DNA from: Margaritifera margaritifera
Lineage: Eukaryota > Mollusca > Bivalvia > Unionida > Margaritiferidae
Direction of reading: 5' to 3'
DNA: 64,000 nucleotides
Assembly (NCBI GenBank): GCA_029931535.1
Contig: JAQPZY010001621.1
Location: 5,246,001-5,310,000, forward strand
Positions 1 through 9,610 of the stretch are shown here, piece by piece. The translations under genes and the position numbers were made by a program. Each line of letters starts with the position of its first letter. The first letter of the stretch is position 1. A model generated the notes under the pieces. It searched no databases, had not been told where the DNA came from, and saw only the letters and a program-made list of their open reading frames with translations.

Positions 1-679
1 CTAGTTCAAAGGGACTAAAACCCAACGACTCTTGAACTGATTCCCTAACAGCAAACAACAACAAGCGAACACCCTCATCCCAATCCTTTTCTGTATCAAA
101 GCAATATGATCGAATCATATTCTTCAAAGTTTGATGAAATCTTTCCAAAGCACCTTGACTTTCAGGGTGATATGCAGAAGATTTAAACTGTTGGATGCCT
201 AATTCATGCATAACTTAATGGAAAATTCCAGACATAAAATTTGACCCTTGATCTGACTGGACAGATTTGGGAAGGCCAACAAGTGTAAAAAACTTCACCA
301 AAGCTTTCACAATAGTTTTAGTTTTTATATTTCTCAGAGGAATTGCCTCTGGAAATCTTGTAGACGCACACATGATGGTCAACAAGTATTGGTTGCCTGA
401 CTTGGTTTTAGGTAAAGGACCAACACAGTCTACCATTATTCTACTAAATGGTTCATCAAATGCAGGAATAGGTTGCAGATGAGCCTTAGGTATCTTCTGA
501 TTGGGTTTTCCTACCATTTGACAAGTGTGACAAGATCTGCAGTATTTAGAAACATCACTTTTGAGTTTCGGCCAATAAAAATGATTCAAGATCTTGTGAT
601 AAGTCTTACGGACTCCTAAATGACCAGCCAAAGGAATTTCCTGTCGATATGACTTAGGAACAACAATTTGATAGCTCAC
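1..679 (-). pseudogene. Integrase domain of Gmr1-like element (copy 1)
   Basis: The reading frame gives a zinc-binding N-terminus (GHLGVRKT, then YCRSCHTCQ), the first catalytic Asp in MVDCVGPLP, the second in SDQGSNF, and, beyond an internal TAA at 212-214, the motif GALERFH with the catalytic Glu. Reading continues off the window edge at 1. Relative to copy 2 it lacks seven residues just before the GHLG motif, removing the first zinc-binding His. An upstream TAG at 686-688 replaces a GAG found in copy 2. The enzyme would insert retroelement cDNA in the nucleus; this copy cannot make it. Confidence 0.85.
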
Positions 680-685
680 TGACCA

Positions 686-1783
686 CTAGTCACCAGCGGG
701 TACATCAGGTGGTCTCCATTTCCTCATAAGGACCCCATTTTTCACAAAGTAACACACTGGAACTTGTGTGGCTTCAGTTTCACTAATAGCCCTCTGAAAC
801 AAACAAGATATCTCGGGATCTTGCTCCTGTTCAACGACAAGGGATTGTCGTTTGTCATCCTGATTAGAACAAAGAGAATGAGTTGCCAAAAGAGGATCAC
901 TGTGATCAATACCATTTGATTGATCAATACCTGAGGAAAAAGTGACCTCATCAAAAGACTGACCAATACATGTGTCAGCTAAAGGAATAATATCCTGATC
1001 AACATCACTCTCAAGAGCTCTTTTTGCCATAGCTCTAGTAACTGCACAAGCAAGGTACAAATCAGGGATTTCAGTTTCGACAGGATCAACTTTCTGATCC
1101 AAACAAGGCTTGTCAGTTACAAGTGGATTAACCACAACCTTATCTCCAGCTAGGTCATTGCCTAGTAATAAATGAACACCCTCTATGGGTAAAGAAGTCA
1201 CTGCCCCAACAGTCAGAGGTCCAGAAACTAAGTCTGATGCCAAATTTACACAATGAAGAGGAACATTTACAAAGCCGCACTCTACTCCCTGAACAAGAAC
1301 ACTTTCACTTGAAGAAGACTCCTCAGACAAAGGCAAAGTACCTGATAATAAAAGACTCTGAGAAGCTCCAGTGTCCCTTAATATTTTAATTGGGATAGGT
1401 TTGGCAGAATCACCAATAAGTGATATAGAACCTTCTGACATGAATGGTTCATAAGCCTCCAAAATAGAATCAGACTGGGGTTTGTTTGACCCAACAAATG
1501 TATTGCTTTCAATACAAGACCGTGACCTTGACCTCGTAGAAATAAGAGCATTTGGAAAAGCTCTGTCTTTTCTCTGTTGCTTATTTTTCAACTTGAAGCA
1601 ATCAGAAATAACGTACCCTTTCGTTTTACAATAAGTGCACGTAGGAAGAGATAAGGATTTCTGATCAGTCTTATCAGATGTTTGATTCCTAACAGTTGTG
1701 CTGTTGTGAAATTTGGAAGTACTCGAATGAGATTGAAATGGTTTTTTTACCAGAAAACTGCTGAGAGGACGATTTATTACCAA
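686..1783 (-). pseudogene. Gag zinc knuckle, protease and integrase N-terminus (copy 1)
   Basis: The 365-codon open stretch contains a CCHC-type zinc knuckle whose His is replaced by Tyr (C49, C52, Y57, C62), an aspartic protease with DTGA at 137-140 and LLGND at 206-210, a linker with the motif ACAVTRAMAKR, and the leader of integrase. It ends at TAG 686-688, which is Glu in copy 2. The Tyr change in the knuckle would weaken zinc and RNA binding and is absent from copy 2. It overlaps the gag core in another frame (see 1689-2426). Confidence 0.8.
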
Positions 1784-2426
1784 ATGAAATTTTGTGAGTC
1801 AAGGAATAATCATCAGCCATACGAGCAGCATTTTCCAAAGTTTCCACATTCTGCTCGTCAAGATAGGTTTTAACATCACTATGGATGCACCTCTTGAACT
1901 CTTCAATTAATACGAGCTGTCTGAGGTTATCATAAGCTTGATCAACTTTCTTGGCTGAGCACCACCTATCAAATAGTTGTTCTTTACCCCTTGCAAATTC
2001 GACATGAGTTTGTCCAGCTTCTTTTCTACAATTCCTAAACCTTTGTCGATATGCCTCTGGTACCAACTCATAAGCTTTCAAGATGTACTCCTTAACCACA
2101 TCATAATCAGTGCTTTGTTGTACTGACAGTGAAGTGTAGACTTCACGAGCTTTGCCAATAAGTACACTTTGTAACAACAAAGTCCAATGCTCTCTGGGCC
2201 ATTTCAAGTTTTCAACTATTTTCTCGAAATGAAGAAAGTATTTATCTATTTCTTTTTCCTGAAAAGGGGGTACTAACCTAATATATCTAGTAACATCAAA
2301 ACCTGAACTTGTGTTTAAAGGAGTGGAGTGTGCTCTGTTTGCCAGTTCTAATTCTCTTAATTTAAATTGCATTTCCCTTTCTTCTCTTTGCATCTGCATT
2401 TGTATTTGCCTCTCTTCCTTCTGCAT
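1689..2426 (-). pseudogene. Gag core (capsid-like) of Gmr1-like element, copy 1
   Basis: This stretch begins in the Glu/Arg/Gln-rich coiled-coil tail, runs through a capsid-like region (PPFQEKEIDKYFLHFEKI, then SVLIGKAREVYTSL) and ends shortly after an A7 run on the minus strand. The protease frame overlaps it in the +1 register. The same overlap is present in copy 2, so it is ancestral. The role would be assembly of the retroelement particle. Confidence 0.75.
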
Positions 2427-2941
2427 TTGTATCTGCCTCTATTCTTTCTCTCTCTCCATCTGCCTCTCTTCTTTCTCTCTCTCCATCTGTGTCCGCCTAT
2501 GTTCTTTCTCTCTCTCCATCTGTATCTGCCTCTCTTCTTTCTCTCTCTCCATCTGTCTCTCTTCTTTCTCTCTCTCCATCTGTATCCGCCTATCTTCTTT
2601 CTCTCTCTCCATCTGTATCTGCCTCTCTTCTTTCTCTCTCTCTCTCTCTGAATCTGAAGCTTTGCCAACTCTAAATCCATCTGGTTCTTTAACTCTAATT
2701 CCCTTAATTTCCTGTCACAACCAGATACAGGCTTTCTCTTCAAACTTAAAGCACTATTTTCAAAAATTCCCTTTCCTACTAAATACTGAATTAAAATAAT
2801 CTTTATTTCCTGTTTTGTCAATGATACTTTTGCCTCAGATAGACTGTATTTTCTGGCAAGCTCGAGCAACTCATCCTTTCTCATATACTCTAAACCCTCC
2901 TGGGTAGGTTTTGAAATGAAATTCTGAACATTAGATGCCGT
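2357..2941 (-). pseudogene. Gag N-terminus with frameshifted charged repeat, copy 1
   Basis: This frame is homologous to the gag start in copy 2 (MASNVQNF...). Here the initiator ATG has become ACG at 2939-2941. The helical N-terminal region (LLELARKYSLSEAK) is followed by the charged repeat, but a 2-nt expansion of a CT/GA dinucleotide run puts the repeat in the wrong frame (RGRYRWRERKK instead of REKEERQIQ). The product would not join the gag core downstream. Confidence 0.75.
2436..2660 (-). repeat. Coding minisatellite in gag (27-33 bp units)
   Basis: About seven units of 27-33 bp, each encoding a variant of MEREKEERQIQ, would form a highly charged coiled coil. Copy 2 has a different number and arrangement of units near 52740-52970. 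The GA/CT core is slippage-prone and is where both copies acquired frameshifts. Confidence 0.8.
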
Positions 2942-3082
2942 TGTAAATGCTTGTTGGTTTCACAGAAAAAAAATTTCTTTATTAAAAATCTTTGCCAAAG
3001 ACAAAACAAAAATTCCAAGACAAAATCAATATGAATTTCAAAGATAAATTTAATATCTCTAATATGCTTTAAAGAAATTCAA

Positions 3083-3103
3083 TCCCGGAACGAAGAGCCC
3101 CCA
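3083..3103 (-). other. Primer-binding site, tRNA-Pro-like
   Basis: Immediately inside the LTR (5-nt spacer) the minus strand reads TGGGGGCTC, then TTCGTT, then CCGGGAT. The classical tRNA-Pro site is TGGGGGCTCGTCCGGGAT, so this is a match with three extra bases. Copy 2 has the equivalent at 53401-53421 with TGAGGGCTC. Confidence 0.55.
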
Positions 3104-3108
3104 ATTTA

Positions 3109-3858
3109 TGTTACGAGTCTATGGTCTAAGAAAAATGTAACAGAAAGATAGTGAAACCAACAAATCAAGTAAAAAAATCAACAAGCAATTTATTACTAGA
3201 TAATTAAAATGAAAAAACCAAAAAGTCACTTACAGTAATGTGTTTGAAATCCTAATAATCCAATAAGAATGATTGTTCTAATCACAAGTCCTAAATATAG
3301 AATGTTCCGAATTCACGGCAGTGTCCTTGAATGTTATGATGTGCTAATGGTCTCCAAAGTCCTGATGTACTAGTAATCTTGATGTGCTGATGTCAAAATG
3401 AAGTATTCCAAAATCTCTGAATAAGTTCACATAAATTCCAAAATCATCAATTAAAAATCCAAAATCCAAAAGTTTATGAGCACTGTTATAATCCAATGAA
3501 TATTTAAAATAATTCCTCTCTTAGAATTTGGAATGAATTTTCACAACTGTAATAGCTCTTTACAAGACTGATGGTAATGTCAAAACTGAAAAAATGTCCA
3601 CCAAACATGGTATATATAAAGATTGGTCACATGACAGAATGTTCTAGAACATGTGTCATCTTAATGGAATTTTTACTTGTAAACAAAATCCAACCTTGAC
3701 CTTCAAATTGAGAAAACATATTGATCAAAACAACCTAATTCAAGGACACTAGTTAAACATGTTTTTCCTGATAAACATTAACATTTAAGCAAATATTAAA
3801 GTGAAGAAACATTTATAATTTCCTAAAATATTTATAATATTATATAAACATCATACAT

Positions 3859-3862
<4 letters not shown>
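3109..3862 (-). repeat. 5' LTR of Gmr1-like copy 1
   Basis: The 754-bp LTR is bounded by TGTTA...TAACA and closely matches 53426-54176. In sense orientation it has a CCAAT motif and a TATA box, and ends ...CTCGTAACA next to the primer-binding site. The outer flank is a (TA)n microsatellite, so no target duplication can be scored. Confidence 0.85.
3611..3626 (-). promoter_or_regulatory. CCAAT and TATA motifs of the LTR promoter
   Basis: On the minus strand CCAAT is followed a few bases later by TTTATATATA. The pair is conserved in copy 2 at 53926-53941. Tight CCAAT-TATA spacing in the middle of an LTR is consistent with the RNA polymerase II promoter of the element. Confidence 0.5.
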
Positions 3863-3937
<75 letters not shown>

Positions 3938-4175
3938 TATTTCACACACGCTCACGCACGCACTCACACACACACACACACACATACAAAGAGATCTAAG
4001 CGGGCTGTGAAAAAGTGCCATTCGGGTTTTTATTTTAAAAAATATAGACTTGATCTCTCTCTCTCTCTCTCACACACACAGACACAAACACAAAGAAACA
4101 CACAAAGAGATGTAGGGGGCGGTGAAAAACGGCCATTCGGCTTTTGAAAACAATTATAGAGTTGTTCTCCCCCCT

Positions 4176-4213
<38 letters not shown>

Positions 4214-4220
4214 TCAGAAA
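3863..4220. repeat. Cluster of microsatellites
   Basis: (TA)n runs from about 3864 to 3934, then (CA)n near 3967-3985, (CT)n near 4053-4070 and (CT)n near 4173-4216. Short stretches around 4008-4040 and 4117-4150 resemble each other (CGGTGAAAAACGGCCATTCGG-like), suggesting a small internal duplication. No gene is visible. Confidence 0.8.
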
Positions 4221-4610
4221 AAGACAACTAGCTGGCAGTAAGGCTAGCCAATTTTTTTAAAAAAACTTACAGTCTGCCACATAGCAATGAGACTGGACTT
4301 TTTTTGGGGGGGTGATGGGGGGGGTGGGGGGGGGGACAACAATACATCGGACTGACATTAGGGCGGCCAAAGTTGGCACCTAAACTTAAAAAACTGAAGT
4401 CAGCCAAATTGAGAGTGATTGTTTTTTGCAAAACGTACTAGTTGTCACATACTTAACAACTTTGTTGTGAGAATCTTTAATTTCCATTTCCCGCCAAAAA
4501 TAGAAAACATCTTATATTGTTACCATTTCTAGCCAGACATACTCTTCCCACATGAAAAACCTACGAACTAATTTTTAGACAATACATTTTTGTTTCCCTA
4601 CATATTTCAA

Positions 4611-4965
4611 CATGGCGGCCTAATATTAATTTCCCTATAATTTGTTTTTACCATATTTAACACAGGATGCCCCTTGTCCCCAGAATCACAAAATATGGAG
4701 GCCTGATGTTAATTTCCCATTGTCCCCCACTTGTCATTTATGTAATGGCGGCCTGATGTTAATTCCCATAGTCCCTATAATCCGAAGACCCTGATAGTAT
4801 TTCAGTTAGAGGCCAAACATATCCATCATGTTACAATGTTACATTTCCCAGCCAAACAGACCCATCCTGTTACATTGTTACAATTTCCCACCAAAAAACA
4901 ATGGTGGCCTAATGTTAATTCGCCGTTAAACCCTATAATGTTTTTACTGTGTTTAACACAGGATG
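4611..4965. repeat. Degenerate dispersed repeat with ATGGCGGCCTGATG motif
   Basis: The motif ATGGCGGCCTAATRTTAATT recurs at about 4612, 4694, 4744 and 4902. The first and last occurrences also share the following segment (CCCTATAAT, TTTTTAC, TTTAACACAGGATG). This looks like two diverged ~60-bp repeats with two truncated copies between them. Confidence 0.55.
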
Positions 4966-5253
4966 ACCGTAGACTCTATTCCGTCGCACTATACTACTGT
5001 GCAGAATGTTGGCTATTCAGGACAAAGCAGAGGGGATCGAGGAAATAGCACAGAAAACGTCCGTTGTTTCCTTGGGAGCCCCGTCAGAAATGTGGAGACA
5101 GAGGAAACCGACCAAACAGTGGATGCACAGGTCCTGGAGCAAACTGAGTATTTGTTTATTTGTGGTGGCCTAACGAACCACCGGAGGACAGAGAAGAGCT
5201 GGACCGCTCTTAAGAAGTGGTTAGAAGACCCACACAATCTACACGGAAAATAG
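4963..5253 (+). CDS. Possible small ORF, 96 aa, unrecognised
   Basis: An open frame of 96 codons starts in the shared repeat tail (ACAGGATGACC) and ends CGGLTNHRRTEKSWTALKKW... with a TAG stop. It is more GC-rich than its surroundings. No domain, signal peptide or membrane segment is evident. The AG preceding the ATG could be a splice acceptor. It may equally be chance or an old transposon fragment. Confidence 0.15.
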   Translation: MTVDSIPSHYTTVQNVGYSGQSRGDRGNSTENVRCFLGSPVRNVETEETDQTVDAQVLEQTEYLFICGGLTNHRRTEKSWTALKKWLEDPHNLHGK

Positions 5254-5601
5254 ATCCATTTAGACTTTTAACATTATAATTTTTTTTAAATTTTTAAAAA
5301 CAAATTATTGCCACAAATAGAGAAAAGATATCAAGGTATTCTCAATAATACATAGTAAGCCAAACCAATAAGCCAAACCAATATAGTAATTGAACAGTTA
5401 CGTGGTACATTTATCAATTAGTCCAAATATTATTCTATTGCAGCCATCTAATGAAATTTGTAAGGTCTGGATGCCGAATAGAACCAGCATATGAATAAAA
5501 GTGAGCCAATTATGTTTTATTTTTCTAACTATCTTAACGGTTTTCTTGTGCCTAATCCGGTCAGCTCCAGCAGGTCACATGTAGATTTTACAACTTTCCG
5601 T

Positions 5602-5800
5602 TGAGGAGTAGAGATAACAAGATTTTCAAGATGGTTGCCTTGCCGGTCATACTGGATTTAAGATCTCCACCATGACCATTTTTATTTAGGACTAGCTGGC
5701 GATCCTAAGAAGTCTTTTAGTGAAAACCCCATGCTGATATGATCATTCATTCAGGAGGAGTAGCGATAACAAGATTTTCAAGATGACAGCCATAGTATCG
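5602..5800. repeat. Pearl-like tandem-repeat element, fragment (copy A)
   Basis: About 1.3 units of the ~145-bp monomer seen at 27351-29050 are present: AACAAGATTTTCAAGATGG, CATTTTTATTTAGGAC, AAACCCCATGCTGATATGA, then a second AACAAGATTTTCAAGATG. Head and tail are missing. Confidence 0.7.
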
Positions 5801-5952
5801 AGTGTTAGAACTATTCAAGTCTTTAAATTAACATTTACCTGTTGAATACATCAAAAACTGGCAAAAATTAGTCGTACGAATTGCATTAGAAATAGTCGAA
5901 CTTCTGAATGCATGCACATATAGATAGGTTGGTCCCTCTGTTCATATGCACC

Positions 5953-5956
<4 letters not shown>

Positions 5957-6020
<64 letters not shown>
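5957..6020. repeat. (GA)n microsatellite
   Basis: An uninterrupted AG dinucleotide tract of about 64 bp. Confidence 0.95.
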
Positions 6021-6024
<4 letters not shown>

Positions 6025-6099
6025 AGTCTAGTTATATTGATTTTCGCTATATTCCATAGGTACAAATTAAAAGGACATGATGGTGGAAATATATATTTA

Positions 6100-6563
6100 T
6101 TTTAGGAGAGTAATTGGCAATTACAACAGTGGTAAATCGGCAAACATAATGGTAAATTGTAACACAAGCATAACAAACTTAATATCAAATTATAGTTAGC
6201 ATATTGTTAAAAATAAATAAATAAATACTTTACTCTTAAAATGTGAGGCGGAAGGCCTATATCATGAAGTAAAGAAACATCTTCGTCGACGCTTGATGGA
6301 AGGGGTGTTAAAATATATTTTAAATTTTGTATGATGAGAAATCGCCAAGTAGCTATTAAATTTTCAAGTTTCCTATTGCATTATTATATCTTAGGATCGT
6401 GTGATCTGGTTATGGACTATTACTACTACTACTACAATAATTATTATTATTATTATTATTATTATTTTCATCAAAAAATGTTAATTACCAAGAGTGGAAA
6501 AAAACAGCTAATGTATACATTGCTCAGAAGAGGGACAAAGTTAAGCATTGAAAATAGAAATTA

Positions 6564-6608
<45 letters not shown>

Positions 6609-7250
6609 CCAAACAATAAGAAGCGAAATTCAGGGCCAGAGGAAAATTTGACTAAATCGAATTAATGAAGACAATGACAGGGATAGGTACACTGGGTATA
6701 AAATAGAAAATAAACCTTCCACTTTTAAAAGAATGGAATAAATAAAAAGTTTTAAAATGCAGATACAAAAAGAAAAAAATAATAGTCACACGAGGCGCGA
6801 GAAAAGTAGGAATGGATCAGTTAAGCCTGAAACATACAGTGTGTATCGATAGAAATAATACAAGTTTCTCTTTAGATGATTATCAGAATTATCCGACAAT
6901 GAAAATCAGGTTCGTTCTCAGTTTGACCAATCAAATTCATTTTCCATTATGAGATGGATTTTAAATTTCATTATCCTTGGATTTTAACTCCTAGAACCTT
7001 TTTATGTATATTATTACAAGTGCTTAAATGATACCTTTTTATCAAACGTTATGCTCAATAATATTTTTAAAATAATCTTTTTGGGCAGCTGCACAGATTA
7101 CATATTAGTCTGAGTACAGAAAAAGATAAAATAAAGAAAATGTTCTTATGAATTTTGTTCAGACTCGATTCCCGATGATGTCTTTAAAGTCACGCTAACA
7201 AGTCACAAACTTATGTCAAATTTAGCCATAGTTTTCTTTAAAAAGACAAA
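6100..7250. other. Intergenic AT-rich sequence
   Basis: No supported gene. It holds a (TAC/ATT)n tract near 6418-6467, a (TG)n tract near 6566-6605 and otherwise unique AT-rich sequence. It lies 3' of the opine dehydrogenase gene, whose polyadenylation signal is just beyond its right end. Confidence 0.5.
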
Positions 7251-7255
7251 TATAA

Positions 7256-7261
7256 TTTATT
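7256..7261 (-). terminator. AATAAA polyadenylation signal of the opine dehydrogenase gene
   Basis: AATAAA on the minus strand lies about 115 bp downstream of the stop codon, a normal 3'UTR distance. Confidence 0.45.
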
Positions 7262-7376
7262 CGTTATCAAATACGACATAAATGTAAGCAGTAGCTATAA
7301 AAACATAATTGTTAGTAGAATATTGATAATCAACACAACAGACAGGAACAGTTAGTTATTCTCAGTAAATGATGTA

Positions 7377-8654
7377 TCACACAGAATCGCAAATTTCTGT
7401 CCCTGTTATTTCAAAGACCGGGATTGGCGGAAGAACTTTCTTTCCGCTGAGCAAATAGTCAAGTGTCTCCAGCCCATAGCGCTGTGGACAACGTGTTTCA
7501 GCGACATCCTTTCCGTCCAGTTTCCCGTTCACCAGATATACTTTTCCAATCTTTTTTTGACCCCACTCTAGAAGTATGTCATTCTTTGGCGTCTCGTGGC
7601 CAATAATTTGAGCCACTCCTTTGAAAACTACCAGTCCCATAGGTATATCTTCTGTAAGATACCTGCTCTGGAAGTTAGGCTCAAATTTATTTTTCACTTT
7701 CTTCATTGGATGAACTAGCCCTTTATATGACTTGTTCGTACGAATGGCTTGCAGAAGTGACGAAGGGTCTTCTATGTCATCCTTGTAATATGAGAGATAC
7801 CACTCGTAGATGTCTTGTACTGCATTGAGGTCAACATTAGGCCGCTGGGCCATAATGGCATGGGCCACATCAAGGTACTCCTTGCTGCATTCAACCAGAA
7901 AATTTGCTGTGAATTCATCAATACCCTGGTAGAACAGGGGTTCAGAGTTGACAGGTTTACCATCCCAATCCTTCCACTTACCGTATAATATAGCCGGATG
8001 AACAAAGGAATACGACATGAATAGAATTTCTAGGAAATGTTTGACTTGTTTTATTTCAGGCGCTGGACCAAAGAGTGTTTGAAGGCTCATCAATGGAGGT
8101 TTTCTAGGAACTGCTTTCCCACGTAGCATTGAGCCAGCAAGGTATTTCTTGACACCAAGACAATCTACCGTCTGACCGAATTCTTTAATCCTACATGCCC
8201 ATGGTAAGGTCTCAAATGACATTATGGTACATTGTTCAACAATGTCGTCACCATGCATACTTTTACACTGAAACTCAAATCCCGGTTGACCGGGCAGACC
8301 CACTATAACTGTCTTTTTATTAATGTAGGGAGCGACTGCTTTCAAGTACTCTTCATGAGCAAATGCTGGAACAACAATAATCACTATGTCGCTACCTGGG
8401 ACTACTTCAGACGCTACTTTTGAAACTGCCGCCGGCTTGGCATGATCGTCAGGTGGATTTTTACCTTCTTCTTTGGGGTAGCTGATGGTCATCTCTCCTT
8501 TTTCCAGCGCCTTGCTCCAGCGCTCAGCCTCGTCCTGGAACAAAGTTAGAACCTTCACTTCTGTATCTGGTCTGGAAGCGGCAAGAACTGCCATCACGTG
8601 AGCACCATTTCCTCCTCCACACACGCAAACCTTCAGTGGTGTAGCGTTCGACAT
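7377..8654 (-). CDS. Opine (octopine-type) dehydrogenase, intact
   Basis: The product is 425 aa from the preferred ATG at 8654-8652. The family reductively condenses pyruvate with an amino acid (arginine for octopine, or alanine, glycine or taurine) using NADH in the cytosol, regenerating NAD+ during anaerobic muscle work. An N-terminal Rossmann domain carries VCVCGGGNGAH (GGGNGAH at residues 13-19), followed by VGLPGQPGFEFQ. The C-terminal opine-dehydrogenase domain has SFVHPAILYGKW with the conserved His at 219, and AIRTNKSYKGLVHP near 303-316. The known scallop enzyme is about 400 aa, so this one has a short C-terminal extension. An upstream in-frame start would add 11 residues, but it lies inside a pyrimidine-rich splice acceptor, so the internal ATG is chosen. 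The coding part is a single exon. Which amino acid it uses cannot be told from sequence. Confidence 0.93.
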   Translation of the reverse strand: MSNATPLKVCVCGGGNGAHVMAVLAASRPDTEVKVLTLFQDEAERWSKALEKGEMTISYPKEEGKNPPDDHAKPAAVSKVASEVVPGSDIVIIVVPAFAHEEYLKAVAPYINKKTVIVGLPGQPGFEFQCKSMHGDDIVEQCTIMSFETLPWACRIKEFGQTVDCLGVKKYLAGSMLRGKAVPRKPPLMSLQTLFGPAPEIKQVKHFLEILFMSYSFVHPAILYGKWKDWDGKPVNSEPLFYQGIDEFTANFLVECSKEYLDVAHAIMAQRPNVDLNAVQDIYEWYLSYYKDDIEDPSSLLQAIRTNKSYKGLVHPMKKVKNKFEPNFQSRYLTEDIPMGLVVFKGVAQIIGHETPKNDILLEWGQKKIGKVYLVNGKLDGKDVAETRCPQRYGLETLDYLLSGKKVLPPIPVFEITGTEICDSV

Positions 8655-8680
8655 GAGATCTAAAAAAAGATAAAAACATT
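8655..8680 (-). promoter_or_regulatory. 3' splice acceptor upstream of the opine dehydrogenase ATG
   Basis: On the minus strand a pyrimidine tract TTTTTATCTTTTTTTAG is followed by ATCTCATG. This implies a 5'UTR intron whose last base is at 8660, with the coding exon starting 5 nt before the ATG. The paralogue at 31854 has the same arrangement (TTATTTTTTTGTCAG, then ATCATG). The first exon was not found. Confidence 0.6.
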
Positions 8681-8734
8681 TGTTCAACTTTCAGACTTTC
8701 TATTCTTGTGGGGGGGGGGGGAGTGGGAGGAAGT

Positions 8735-9610
8735 TAGCGAGCGAAGAGTGATGGCATGAAGATGTGACATATTGTATCTCATGCTAGTTCTTTCCTTGTT
8801 TAAAGTAATGTATCTGAATTGGAAGAAATAGTTTTTGATATTGTCGTCAAATTGAAAATATTAGTACAAATCTTAGAGATTTCAAAAAGTGAATAAGTCC
8901 TATGACCAAGAAAATACTCTGGTAAAATGTTATAAACAACTCTTTTTTTTTATTCGTTCTTTTCTGTAATGGATCATGTAATAATGGCGGAAACTATAGG
9001 CACTTCCAGTGCCACTGTTTTCAAACTGATAGGTGTAAAGGTTGTACATGACTTGTTTTACGTATACAAGTTATCTAGCTACTCGAACAGAAAGACTCTA
9101 CTTTAAACTTCTCTCCCTAATATGAATAGGTAAAACCGAGTAGCGACGCTTGCTAGAGATGTGTGTGTGCTCTGAATGACGTTGCATGGAGCACTGACGC
9201 ATTGTGTCTCTTGCAAAAATTTTTGCCCGTGTAGAGTAAAGGTGGGATCCTGATTTGGAAGAAATATTTATTGATGCTATCGTTGAATTAAAAAAAACAG
9301 GGTACAGTCTGATATATTTTTAACAGCTTGATGGGCATCATATATGTGTGTTCTGACTGACGTCGCGTGACGACATGAAGATTTGGCATTGTGTCACGTG
9401 CGCGTTCTTTGTTTGTGTAAAGTAATGTTTATGAGCTGTAATAAATATTGTCTGAAATTGTCGTTGAATTGAAATAAGAGTTCTAAGAGATTTTTAAAGT
9501 TGAAAAAGTTGAGCTAAACACAAAAAGTTACTGGCGGAGACCATAGGCACTTGCAGTGTCACTATTTTCAAACTGCTAGGGGTATTACATGCCTTGTTTT
9601 ACATACACAT
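8735..9610. repeat. Imperfect duplication upstream of the opine dehydrogenase gene
   Basis: A unit at about 8735-9065 (…GAAGATGTGACATATTGT…, TCGTCAAATTGAAA…, GGCGGAAACTATAGGCACTT…) recurs at 9345-9610 with the same order of motifs, and its first part occurs again at 9150-9310. The shared tail reads TTTTCAAACTG, then CTTGTTTTACRTACAC. It lies in the probable 5'UTR intron or promoter region. Confidence 0.65.

Larger units (their letters stand above)
1..3862 (-). mobile_element. Gmr1-like Ty3/gypsy retrotransposon, copy 1 (5' half, runs off window)
   Basis: Reading on the minus strand, the order is LTR (3862-3109), primer-binding site, gag with a coiled-coil repeat, zinc knuckle, aspartic protease and integrase. 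Integrase continues past position 1. No reverse transcriptase lies between protease and integrase, which matches the Gmr1-like group of Ty3/gypsy elements (PR-INT-RT-RH order, as in Ty1/copia). The copy is dead: it has lost the gag start codon, carries frameshifts, a stop before the integrase and another inside it, and has an in-frame 21-nt deletion near 645. The segment 145-3862 is closely matched by 50455-54176. Confidence 0.85.

Noticed and set aside
267..482. Plus-strand open frame over the integrase, and its duplicate at 50577-50792
   Set aside because: Antisense shadow of the integrase coding strand; identical in both copies because the element is duplicated.
1740..1760. Standard -1 A AAA AAC frameshift site in the Gmr1-like gag
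   Set aside because: The heptamer is present, but the protease frame is +1 relative to gag, so a -1 slip would not reach it.
2311..2799. Plus-strand Leu/Ser-rich and Cys/Ile-rich open frames over the gag repeat
   Set aside because: Antisense reading of the charged GA/CT minisatellite; low-complexity artefact.
4030..4227. Open frame of ERERER composition
   Set aside because: Read through a (CT)n microsatellite.
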